The notes below the pieces were generated by a model. It was not told the origin of the DNA. It was given only the letters and a program-made list of their open reading frames with translations, and ran no database searches. A stretch of 64,000 nucleotides of DNA from M3007 sp044347755. GTDB lineage: Bacteria; Bacteroidota; Bacteroidia; Chitinophagales; Saprospiraceae. A program made the position numbers and the translations under genes. Of this stretch, positions 54,134 to 62,645 are shown in pieces. Numbering within the stretch: the stretch's first letter is position 1; every line of letters begins with the position of its first letter. The stretch is taken from assembly GCA_044347755.1 (NCBI GenBank), contig JBIKUE010000005.1:1-64000 (forward strand). The letters run 5' to 3'.

Positions 54134-54252
54134 AAAGGTGCATTGCACCGACATGCTTGCACAAATGTGTGGGCAGGTGGTGGTTGATTTCCAGAATTAA
54201 CGACGAACGCGGATATAAACGCCATGAATCAGGGTGGGCATGAGACGGGTTA

Positions 54253-55740
54253 TCAAGCCTTGTTCAGGTACCCCTTCCAGCGTTGGTAAGCGTCCAAAAG
54301 TTCAGCAGAAGCCTTATCAGGATTAAACTGATGCACCGGCTGCAATTGGTGGGCTAAGGCAGCATCCAGATCAGGATATATCCCAATAGCCACTCCGGAA
54401 GCTTTAGCTGCTCCAATTGCACCCGTAGTATGGTATACATCAATTTGAAGACCACTGATATCGGCAATGGTTTGAGCAAAAAGTGGAGATTGAAACAGAT
54501 TGTCATTGCCTACCCGAATCACTTTTCCATGTATACCCAACTTCTCCATGACCGAAATTCCATGTAAAAAGGCAAAAGCAATACCTTCCAAACCCGAACG
54601 GATCAAATGGGCTCTTCCATGTCGGTTCACATTCAAACCATGGATGGAGGCCCCGGGGTTAGCATTGCCCAACATGCGCTCCGCCCCATTCCCGAATGGG
54701 AGGATCGTTAGGCCTTCTGCTCCGGGCAGCACAACACTTGCCATGGATTCTAATTGTGCATACGGCAGCTTTTCATGTTCCTGAGAAAGCAAGTCTCTGA
54801 TCCAGCGGTAGGTGCTTCCGGCCCCATTGATACACAACAAAACCCCGGTATTTGGGGTCTCAGGTGTATAATTCACATGGGCGAAACTGTTTACCCGTTG
54901 TTCCGGATCATAAACTGGTTTGGAAGAAACGGCATAGACTACCCCGGAGGTGCCTCCGGTAGCGGCTAATTCTCCAGGCTGTAAAACATTCAAAGCCATG
55001 GCATTATTAGGCTGATCTCCGGCTCTGTATCCAATAACAATTCCCTCTTTCAGACCTAATTCCCCGGCAGCCTTTCTGGTTAATTTGCCTTGAACGCCGC
55101 ATATTGGAACGATTTCCGGCAAATAATCGTCAGGAATACCAAAATGTTTTAAGAGATCTACCGCGGGCTTTTGCCCTTGAAAATCCCACATAATGCCTTC
55201 TGAAAGCCCGGTAACAGTGGTATTCATTGTTCCGGACATTCGGTAGGCGATATAGTCGCCGGGCAACATGATCCTGGCAATCTGTTCAAAAATTTCCGGT
55301 TGGTGTTCTTTCACCCATTTTAGTTTGGATGCTGTGAAATTACCCGGTGTGTTCAGATAATGATGCAAACAAAACTCCTGCCCCATTTCCTCAAAAGCTC
55401 GGTTTCCTATGTCAACTGCCCGACTATCACACCAAATAATGGATGGACGCAGTACCGTTCCATGCTTATCCAGGCAAACCAGTCCGTGCATTTGATAAGC
55501 AATACCAATGGCTTCAATTTCCGTAGAAGACACACCGGTTTGGGTGATTAATTTGCGCGTTGCTGCACAAACTGCCGCCCACCAGTCTTCCGGATGTTGT
55601 TCCGCCCAATCTGCCTGTGGAGCATGGATTGGCATTTCCTGTTCCGGAAACTGTGCGATGCCCATGGTTTTACCGGTTGAAGCATCAACCAATGCCGTTT
55701 TTACAGAAGAGGAGCCAATATCAAAACCAATTAAATACAT
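54253..55740 (-). CDS. xylB: xylulokinase
   Basis: It phosphorylates D-xylulose to xylulose 5-phosphate, feeding the pentose phosphate pathway. The 495-residue length fits. FGGY features: GFDIGSSSVKTALVD (ATP phosphate-1), DWAEQHPEDWW, IAYQMHGLVCLD, SIIWCDSRA, the catalytic Asp in GYRAGDQPNNAMALN, then GGTSGVVYAVS and EGIAFAFLHGISVM. xylA is 11 kb away on the same strand. A promoter-like pair lies just upstream. It is divergent from the SprB-repeat giant, with a 207-base gap. Confidence 0.95.
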   Translation of the reverse strand: MYLIGFDIGSSSVKTALVDASTGKTMGIAQFPEQEMPIHAPQADWAEQHPEDWWAAVCAATRKLITQTGVSSTEIEAIGIAYQMHGLVCLDKHGTVLRPSIIWCDSRAVDIGNRAFEEMGQEFCLHHYLNTPGNFTASKLKWVKEHQPEIFEQIARIMLPGDYIAYRMSGTMNTTVTGLSEGIMWDFQGQKPAVDLLKHFGIPDDYLPEIVPICGVQGKLTRKAAGELGLKEGIVIGYRAGDQPNNAMALNVLQPGELAATGGTSGVVYAVSSKPVYDPEQRVNSFAHVNYTPETPNTGVLLCINGAGSTYRWIRDLLSQEHEKLPYAQLESMASVVLPGAEGLTILPFGNGAERMLGNANPGASIHGLNVNRHGRAHLIRSGLEGIAFAFLHGISVMEKLGIHGKVIRVGNDNLFQSPLFAQTIADISGLQIDVYHTTGAIGAAKASGVAIGIYPDLDAALAHQLQPVHQFNPDKASAELLDAYQRWKGYLNKA

Positions 55741-55771
55741 CAGAAGCCTTTTTGATCGTTAAGAGTAGTCC

Positions 55772-55803
55772 GAAAGGTAAAAAAATTAGGATTTCAAGGT
55801 CAA
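55772..55803 (-). promoter_or_regulatory. candidate Bacteroidota promoter of xylB
   Basis: On the minus strand TTG (55803-55801) is followed after 21 bases by TACCTTTC (55779-55772). This fits the TTTG / TAnnTTTG consensus with one mismatch in the -7 box and one in the -33 box. It ends 32 bases before the start codon, a likely leader length. Confidence 0.35.
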
Positions 55804-55947
55804 TTGAAGGGTAATTTACCTCATTTGAAAAACGTTAATGTCCCGGACCCATAATCCTCCCTACTTTTGCGGCCCAAAGCGAAAGGCCGGCATTTCCGGT
55901 ACAAACAATTTTGCCTGGCAAATCTTGTAATTACGATGATTCCATTG

Positions 55948-58900
55948 ATGTCACGTTTTTCTTATTTTCTCCTTTTTTGCACTGTAGTGCTTTCCGCCCA
56001 AACAGGTTTTGGCCAAAAGGCAGATCTCGAAGTAACCCGATGTACTGCTATTGACAGGGCGCTTACTGTAAAAAATGTTGCCGTTGACGCTTCCGGGCGC
56101 AAATGGGCGGCTAATACCAGCGGCGTTTTTCAAATCAAAGCTGCAGATTTATCCACTCCCGTCAAATTGGCTCCGGACGAAAGAAATGTCCTGCAGTTCA
56201 AAGGGGGCAATACGGATTTAACGTTTTCCGAAGCGGCTTTCCGAAAGTCGGTCACAGAACCCTGTTCCATCACTGCGGCCTGGTTGGATACCAAAAACAA
56301 GCTACTTTACCTGGGTACGGATGAGGCCGGTTTGTTTCAGTTTGCCATAGAGCCCGAATTGAAGATGAACGTTCAATGGAAAACAGTGAACTCCAAACTG
56401 AAGTCCAATAATATTACCACTCTGTTTCAGGACGCTTCCGGCAAACTATGGGTAGGTACCGATAAGGGTGTTATGTCTGGTACGCCAGGCCGTTGGAAGG
56501 CAGATTTAGCAGACAATAATGTACAGCGTATCAGGGAATACAACACCGTGATTTTTGTGCTGGCAGAAGGATTTATTACAAAAGCTCCTGGTGGCGAAAA
56601 ATGGACCGATTTGGCCCTGGAAGAAAAATATCTGGAAGGGGATATCAACGATTTCGACATTGATGCATCCGGAAAAATGTGGCTGGTGAGCGGGAACCTG
56701 ACCCGTTTCGATATGATTGCCGGCACATATGATGTGTTCAGTGGCCCGGAATACTACACCTCGCAATACGGAAACAACATTGCCGTAGAGCCTGGAGGTA
56801 CGGTATGGGTAGGCACTGAAGACAAAGGGCTTTATATGGTAGATAAGGCCTACAATATGGTATTGAACGCTTACGTGGAAAAGCCCATCAGTTGTGAAGG
56901 CAACGGAAAAGACGCCGTTTTGATGGCTAAAATTACCGGCGGTATTGAACCTTACACCTGGACCTGGACCGGCGGACTATCCGGTGAGAGCCCCAAAGAC
57001 GTAGGCGCCGGCACCTATTCTGTTACGGTATCAGATAGTAAAGGGAAAGTCAGAACAGCCGAGATTGGTGTTCCTGACTCCCGTTTGAAGGTAAAAGCCC
57101 GTCAAAAGAAGCCAATAAGTGCCCCGGGAATGGCCGATGGTTCCGCCGAGGTGGATCTCCCTACCAATGCGGCAGGTATCACGGTGCTTTGGGATAATGG
57201 AGAGAACCTTGCAACGGCAACCAAATTAGCCGGTGGCGAACATAGCGTTACAGTTGCAGATGCCAAAGGCTGTACCGTTGTATTAAAAGTTACCATTTCA
57301 GAGGTTGCGCAACCCGTTTCTGCAGCATTGGTAGAAAAGACAAAGATTAAATGTGCCAAAGGGGAAGGAACTGTTTCTGTAGACATAAAAGGAGGTAAAA
57401 AACCTTATACCGTAGTTTGGAGCAACCCTGCCATCACTGGGGAAAACCCAACAAACGTTCCGGCAGGTGATTTCACGGTAACAGTTACAGATGCCACCAA
57501 AGCTACCTGCACAGCCACCATCAGTATGAAACAACCAGATGCCCTGGTCGTATCCGCATTGGTGCAAGCGCCGGCCAGTACCGCAGGTTCTGATGGCAAA
57601 GCGCTCGCCCAGGCAAAAGGAGGTACCGGGGCTTTCTTTTTCAAATGGGACAATGGTGAAACCGTATTCGCAGCCACAAAACTCCCTCCGGGTAATCATG
57701 TGCTCACCGTTACCGATGCCAATGGTTGTTCCGGAACGGCCAGCTTTACCATCCCCGAAAACGTACTTACCCTTACCGTAAACATTACTGAAACCGGTAA
57801 AATTCTCTGTGCTGGACAAAAATCTGCCCTAAAAGTGGAGGCGAAAGGAGGAAAAGGCGCCTTCAAGTTTGCCTGGAGCAACCCCGCGCTGGTTGGACAG
57901 GAACCGGCCAATGTTCCGGCTGGCGAGTATACGGTAACCGTTACAGATGCTGCCAATAGCACACAAACCGCTTCCATCCGTGTCAAATCTCCAGAGCCAC
58001 TTACAGCCTCTGCTATTGCCCAGGGAACTGTAAGTCCGGGTGGAGCTGATGGCAAAGCGCTTTGCGCAACTGCCGGCGGTGGCGGTGTTGGGCGTGAATT
58101 TCTATGGGATAATGGTGAGATCACTGCCGCCACACTTAAACTTACAGCCGGATTACATTCGGTTACCGTAACGGATGAAAATGGTTGCACTGCTACCGCT
58201 TCCGTAGTAATGATGGAAGAATTAGTGCCACTTGAAGTGTCTATCCTGGAAAAAACACCAATCAAATGTACCGGCGATGTTGCTTCTCTTGAAGTGGCGG
58301 TTCAAGGCGGAAAACCGGAATACAAGTTCAAATGGAGCAACTCAACGCTTAACGAAGGAAAAATCAAAGTCGGCCCTGGCACCTACCAATTAACCGTTAC
58401 CGATGGAAGGGGAAATACCAAAACAACTTCCATTGTGGTATCTGCTCCTGCGCCTCTGGCATGTACGGTGGAAGTCTTGTCTCAACTGAGTCCCGGACAA
58501 TCTGATGCAAAGGCCATTGTAAAACCTATTGGAGGAACAAGTCCATTTACTTCAGCCTGGTCAAATGGTGAAACCACCAGTACCGCTACCAGATTAGCTG
58601 CCGGAATGAACAAGGTGACTATTACTGATGCCAATGGATGCAAGGCTACCGGTACCGTGATGCTTTCAGAAACCTTTGAAACACTTTCCATTAAAATAGC
58701 CGCAAAATCCAATATCCAATGTGCTGGTGAAAAAACGACGCTTGAGGTTCAGGTAAGCGGAGGTAAAGCCGGTTATAATTATAGCTGGAGTAACCCTTCA
58801 TTTACCGGGAATAACCCTTCTGTTGCAGCAGGAAATTATACCGTCACGGTAACTGATGCGAATAACCAGACCCAGACAGCAAGCATTATTATAGCCGCAC

Positions 58901-61344
58901 CTGCAGCTTTGAGTGTCAAAGCCGAAATGCAAGCCCCGCTCAGTCCGGGCAAATCCGATGGTAAAGCGATGGCAACGGTAACCGGTGGTACGCCGCCATA
59001 TGCCTACTCATGGGCCAATGGAGAAAAAGCCGCCAATGCCACCCAGCTGGCGCCAGGGGTAACAGAAATTACCATTACCGATGCCAATGGTTGCACGGCA
59101 AAGGCTTCCATCACCATGTCTGAAACCTTCCTGCCCCTTGCAGTAAGCATTTCTGAAAAAACCGCTATCAAGTGTACCGGGGAAAAAGCGGTGCTGGATG
59201 TTCAGGTAAACGGAGGTAAATCTGGTTATAAATACAACTGGAGCAACCCTGCGCTGGCAAATGCAACACCCGAAGCGCCGGCAGGAACCTATACACTTAC
59301 GGTTACAGACGCCAACGGAGCTACTAAAACAGCCTCTATTGTTGTAAACGCACCAACCGCCCTTAGTGTAAAAACCGAAATGCAAGCGCCACTCAGTCCG
59401 GGCAAATCCGATGGTAAAGCGATGGCAACCGTTACCGGTGGTACGCCTCCATACGCCTACTCATGGGCCAATGGAGAAAAAGCCGCCAATGCCACCCAGC
59501 TGGCGCCAGGGGTAACAGAAATTGCCATTACCGATGCCAATGGTTGCACCGCAAAGGCTTCCATCACCATGTCGGAAACCTTCCTGCCGCTTGCTGTAAG
59601 CATTGCTGAAAAAACCGCTATCAAGTGTGCCGGGGAAAAAGCGGTGCTGGAGGTACAGGTAAACGGAGGTAAATCTGGTTATAAATACAACTGGAGCAAC
59701 CCTGCGCTGGCAAATGCAACACCCGAAGCGCCGGCAGGAACCTATACACTTACGGTTACAGATGCCAACGGAGCTACTAAAACAGCCTCTATTGTTGTAA
59801 ACGCACCAACCGCCCTTAGTGTAAAAACCGAAATGCAAGCGCCACTCAGTCCGGGCAAATCCGATGGTAAAGCGATGGCAACCGTTACCGGTGGTACGCC
59901 GCCATACGCCTACTCATGGGCCAATGGAGAAAAAGCCGCCAATGCCACCCAGCTCGCGCCAGGGGTAACAGAAATTGCCATTACCGATGCCAATGGTTGC
60001 ACCGCAAAGGCTTCCATCACCATGTCGGAAACCTTCCTGCCGCTTGCTGTAAGCATTGCTGAAAAAACCGCCATCAAGTGTGCCGGGGAAAAAGCGGTGC
60101 TGGATGTACAGGTAAATGGTGGAAAGGCCGGTTATCAATATGCATGGAGCAGCCCTGCTTTGGTAAATGCCACCCCGGAAGCGCCGGCAGGAACCTATAC
60201 ACTTACCGTTACAGATGCCAACGGAGCTACTAAAACAGCTTCTGTGGCGGTTTCCGCGCCGGCTCCTGTGACGGTTTCCATAGAAGTACAAACGTCTGCC
60301 ACTGCCGGAAATGCCGACGGTAAAGCACTGGCCAAAGCCAGCGGAGGCGCCGGAGGTTATATTTTCCAATGGGAAAGTGGTGAAAGCACCAATACCGCCC
60401 TTAAATTAGCTCTTGGAGCCGTAAAGGTGACTGTTACAGATGCCAATGGCTGCACGGCTATTGGAACGGTAAATATGACGGAAACGATTTTGGATCTTAC
60501 CGTAACGATGAAGGAAAAGAATCCAATCAAATGTGGTGGTCTGGATAAGGCTTCTTTGCAGGTAGATATTGCAGGCGGCAAGCGCCCATACAACATCAGT
60601 TGGAACACCCCTAATGTAAGTGGAGAGACTGCGGATGGACTGTTAGCGGGCGACTACTCCGTCACAGTCACAGATGCAAAGGGCAGCAGTAAGACCGCAA
60701 AGATCACGGTACAATCGCCTGAGCCCATGACGATTGAATTGAGTCAGAATATCGGCGCCAGTACGGCAACCTCAACAGATGGCAAGGCGCAGGTAAGAAT
60801 AAAAGGCGGCACAGCTCCATATAAAGTGGCATGGGATACCAAGCCGGGAGGCACCGTGAATAACAAACTTTTATCCGGAAAGCATACAGTGCTGGCTACG
60901 GATGCCCAGGGATGCACCCAAACACTTGATTTTGAAACCGGCAAACGCGCCATGCCGGAACTGACCCGAGCCATCCAGCAAGGTCAAACAATCCCTATGC
61001 GTTTGCTGACCTTTGCTACAGACAGTGCCAGTATACGTCCGGCGGTGTACACCTATCTGGATGAGTTGTACGACTTCCTGGTAGAAAACCCGAAAGTAAC
61101 CGTTGAAGTGGGTGGACATACCAACAACCAGCCAACCGACGAATTTGCTGATTACCTCAGTACCGCACGCGCCAAGGCAGTGGCCAATTACCTGACGGAG
61201 AAAGGCATTGACCAGCAACGCATTCAGTACAAAGGATATGGCAAAAAGCAGCCCTTGGTACCCAATACCACGCCAGAAGGACGGAAAACCAACCAGCGTG
61301 TGGAGATCAAGATCCTGAACGCGGATCTTGGGAAAGGGAATTGA
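55948..61344 (+). CDS. giant surface protein: propeller, SprB-type repeats and OmpA-like domain
   Basis: The ATG at 55948 gives a signal peptide (MSRFSYFLLFCTVVLSAQTGFGQ); an ATG 12 bases upstream is also possible. Of about 1,798 residues, the first 310 form a two-component-regulator-type propeller (LFQDASGKLWVGTDKGV, PGGTVWVGTEDKGLY). Nine supermodules of about 150 residues follow. Each is a pair of SprB-type repeats (for example GTYTLTVTDANGATKTASI and GVTEIAITDANGCTAKASI). The C-terminal 120 residues are OmpA-like (IPMRLLTFATDSASIRP, GHTNNQPTDEFADYLSTARAKAVANYL). SprB itself is a gliding adhesin with a T9SS domain; this protein has OmpA instead, so cell-wall anchoring is inferred. Confidence 0.85.
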   Translation: MSRFSYFLLFCTVVLSAQTGFGQKADLEVTRCTAIDRALTVKNVAVDASGRKWAANTSGVFQIKAADLSTPVKLAPDERNVLQFKGGNTDLTFSEAAFRKSVTEPCSITAAWLDTKNKLLYLGTDEAGLFQFAIEPELKMNVQWKTVNSKLKSNNITTLFQDASGKLWVGTDKGVMSGTPGRWKADLADNNVQRIREYNTVIFVLAEGFITKAPGGEKWTDLALEEKYLEGDINDFDIDASGKMWLVSGNLTRFDMIAGTYDVFSGPEYYTSQYGNNIAVEPGGTVWVGTEDKGLYMVDKAYNMVLNAYVEKPISCEGNGKDAVLMAKITGGIEPYTWTWTGGLSGESPKDVGAGTYSVTVSDSKGKVRTAEIGVPDSRLKVKARQKKPISAPGMADGSAEVDLPTNAAGITVLWDNGENLATATKLAGGEHSVTVADAKGCTVVLKVTISEVAQPVSAALVEKTKIKCAKGEGTVSVDIKGGKKPYTVVWSNPAITGENPTNVPAGDFTVTVTDATKATCTATISMKQPDALVVSALVQAPASTAGSDGKALAQAKGGTGAFFFKWDNGETVFAATKLPPGNHVLTVTDANGCSGTASFTIPENVLTLTVNITETGKILCAGQKSALKVEAKGGKGAFKFAWSNPALVGQEPANVPAGEYTVTVTDAANSTQTASIRVKSPEPLTASAIAQGTVSPGGADGKALCATAGGGGVGREFLWDNGEITAATLKLTAGLHSVTVTDENGCTATASVVMMEELVPLEVSILEKTPIKCTGDVASLEVAVQGGKPEYKFKWSNSTLNEGKIKVGPGTYQLTVTDGRGNTKTTSIVVSAPAPLACTVEVLSQLSPGQSDAKAIVKPIGGTSPFTSAWSNGETTSTATRLAAGMNKVTITDANGCKATGTVMLSETFETLSIKIAAKSNIQCAGEKTTLEVQVSGGKAGYNYSWSNPSFTGNNPSVAAGNYTVTVTDANNQTQTASIIIAAPAALSVKAEMQAPLSPGKSDGKAMATVTGGTPPYAYSWANGEKAANATQLAPGVTEITITDANGCTAKASITMSETFLPLAVSISEKTAIKCTGEKAVLDVQVNGGKSGYKYNWSNPALANATPEAPAGTYTLTVTDANGATKTASIVVNAPTALSVKTEMQAPLSPGKSDGKAMATVTGGTPPYAYSWANGEKAANATQLAPGVTEIAITDANGCTAKASITMSETFLPLAVSIAEKTAIKCAGEKAVLEVQVNGGKSGYKYNWSNPALANATPEAPAGTYTLTVTDANGATKTASIVVNAPTALSVKTEMQAPLSPGKSDGKAMATVTGGTPPYAYSWANGEKAANATQLAPGVTEIAITDANGCTAKASITMSETFLPLAVSIAEKTAIKCAGEKAVLDVQVNGGKAGYQYAWSSPALVNATPEAPAGTYTLTVTDANGATKTASVAVSAPAPVTVSIEVQTSATAGNADGKALAKASGGAGGYIFQWESGESTNTALKLALGAVKVTVTDANGCTAIGTVNMTETILDLTVTMKEKNPIKCGGLDKASLQVDIAGGKRPYNISWNTPNVSGETADGLLAGDYSVTVTDAKGSSKTAKITVQSPEPMTIELSQNIGASTATSTDGKAQVRIKGGTAPYKVAWDTKPGGTVNNKLLSGKHTVLATDAQGCTQTLDFETGKRAMPELTRAIQQGQTIPMRLLTFATDSASIRPAVYTYLDELYDFLVENPKVTVEVGGHTNNQPTDEFADYLSTARAKAVANYLTEKGIDQQRIQYKGYGKKQPLVPNTTPEGRKTNQRVEIKILNADLGKGN
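59131..60036 (+). repeat. two near-identical 453-bp tandem repeats inside the SprB-type gene
   Basis: The sequences starting CTGCC(C/G)CTTGC at 59131, 59584 and 60037 recur at exactly 453-base steps (151 codons). The full units are nearly identical, and the similarity runs outward into the previous unit (from about 58914) and the next one (to about 60250). Other supermodules of the gene are clearly diverged. This points to recent tandem expansion or gene conversion. Confidence 0.9.
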
Positions 61345-61346
61345 TG

Positions 61347-61487
61347 GAGTACATGAGTGACGAGTACATGATTACATGAGTGTAGAGGGGGGAAACATTC
61401 GTCACTCATGTACTCATGTACGCGTCAATCTTGTACTCTCCACTCTTCACCCCCGCTCGCGCGAGGCTAATCCCGTTAAGCCTCGCG
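61347..61487. terminator. two inverted repeats between the SprB-type gene and selD
   Basis: The first pair (61347-61363 with 61399-61415, GAGTACATGAGTGACGA) is a perfect 17-bp match around a 35-base centre. The second (61460-61468 with 61479-61487, CGCGAGGCT) is a 9-bp stem with a 10-base loop followed by GGAAAAGG then T residues. A weaker stem, TGCCCT/AGGGCA, lies at 61504-61522. The genes converge here, so one or more of these probably ends transcription. Confidence 0.55.
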
Positions 61488-61597
61488 GGAAAAGGTTTTT
61501 AGTTGCCCTGCTCTTTAGGGCAGGGATAAAGGATGATGTATAGCTAAATAGATTTATTACCCCATGTGTAAAGGGTTACACTCGTCACTCGTGTATG

Positions 61598-62638
61598 TTA
61601 TCCCGGAAAAACCGTTACCAGCGCCGACTTTCTTTCTGTAAATTCTCCAAACGGCTTTAAAGAAAAGCCATGTTCTGCAGCAATGGCCTCAAATGCTGCT
61701 TCAAAGCCCGGGGCAATAGCCACCATCAACCCTCCACTGGTTTGCGGGTCGGCCAGGATCTTTTGCTGATAATCTGTGGCTCCTTCTATTTTATGTCCGT
61801 AGCTGTCCCAGTTGCGTATAGTGCCGCCTGGAACGCACTTTTGTGCCAGATAATGATCCAGTATTGCCCGGTCAATGGTTGGCACGGCATCAAATTGAAT
61901 ATCACCACTTGCATGACTGGCCTCGCACATTTCTGTTAAGTGCCCCAAGAGTCCAAAACCCGTAACATCCGTCATGGCCTGAACATAGGGCAAGGTTCCA
62001 AATACAGCACCGATACTGTTCAGCTTTTTCATGCTATCCGGGGCAATATGCACGTGTTCTGGCTGCAAAACAGCCTTTTTTTGAGCCGTGGTCAGAATAC
62101 CCACGCCAATTGGCTTGGTGAGGTATAGTTTGGCGCCAGGGGTGGCGCCTCCGTTTTTCTTCAGGTGTTTCAGACTTACTCTTCCCGTTACCGCCAACCC
62201 AAAAATAGGCTCCGGGCTATCAATGCTATGCCCGCCGGCCAAAGGAATACCCGCCTCTGCACAGGCTTTCCGACTACCTTCAATCACAGCATTGGCCACT
62301 TCCGGAGGAAGTGTATTGATGGGCCAGCCAAGAATGGCAATGGCAACTAAAGGCGTCCCACCCATGGCGTATACATCACTGATAGCATTCACGGATGCAA
62401 TCCGCCCAAAATCCTCTGCATCATCTACGATAGGCATAAAGAAATCGGTCGTACTCACTATGGCAGTCCCATCGCCCAAATCAAAAACGGCCGCATCGTC
62501 GCGCTCTTCATTACCCACCAGCAACGCAGGGAAATGCTGCTTTTCCAATCCTGATTTCAGGATATTATCCAATAACTTTGGAGAAATCTTGCAGCCACAA
62601 CCGGCGCCGTGGGAGTATTGTGTTAATCGGTATTCCAT
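61598..62638 (-). CDS. selD: selenide, water dikinase (selenophosphate synthetase)
   Basis: It makes selenophosphate from selenide and ATP, the donor for selenocysteine and 2-selenouridine. The ATG at 62638 starts MEYRLTQYSHGAGCGCKISP, whose Cys-containing active-site stretch matches Escherichia coli SelD; Cys, not Sec, is at the catalytic position. ATP-binding features follow (DDAAVFDLGDGTAIVSTTDFFMPIVDD, GGHSIDSPEPIFGLAVTG). The length (346) is normal. selA, selB and the mnmH-type gene are not in the window, so the use of the product is not known here. It starts 7 bases after the stop of the TonB-dependent receptor on the same strand. Confidence 0.95.
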   Translation of the reverse strand: MEYRLTQYSHGAGCGCKISPKLLDNILKSGLEKQHFPALLVGNEERDDAAVFDLGDGTAIVSTTDFFMPIVDDAEDFGRIASVNAISDVYAMGGTPLVAIAILGWPINTLPPEVANAVIEGSRKACAEAGIPLAGGHSIDSPEPIFGLAVTGRVSLKHLKKNGGATPGAKLYLTKPIGVGILTTAQKKAVLQPEHVHIAPDSMKKLNSIGAVFGTLPYVQAMTDVTGFGLLGHLTEMCEASHASGDIQFDAVPTIDRAILDHYLAQKCVPGGTIRNWDSYGHKIEGATDYQQKILADPQTSGGLMVAIAPGFEAAFEAIAAEHGFSLKPFGEFTERKSALVTVFPG

Positions 62639-62645
62639 AAATGGC

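Noticed and set aside
55862..55869. TACTTTTG as promoter of the SprB-type gene
   Set aside because: It fits TAnnTTTG, but no -33 TTTG was found at a proper distance. It remains a weak candidate, not listed as a feature.
57298..60369. Long minus-strand reading frames opposite the SprB-type gene
   Set aside because: They mirror the repetitive codons of the plus-strand gene, with no domain, signal or start of their own.
61598..62638. Selenocysteine-containing proteins suggested by selD
   Set aside because: No in-frame TGA was found in an otherwise continuous gene, and SelD itself has Cys at the active site.
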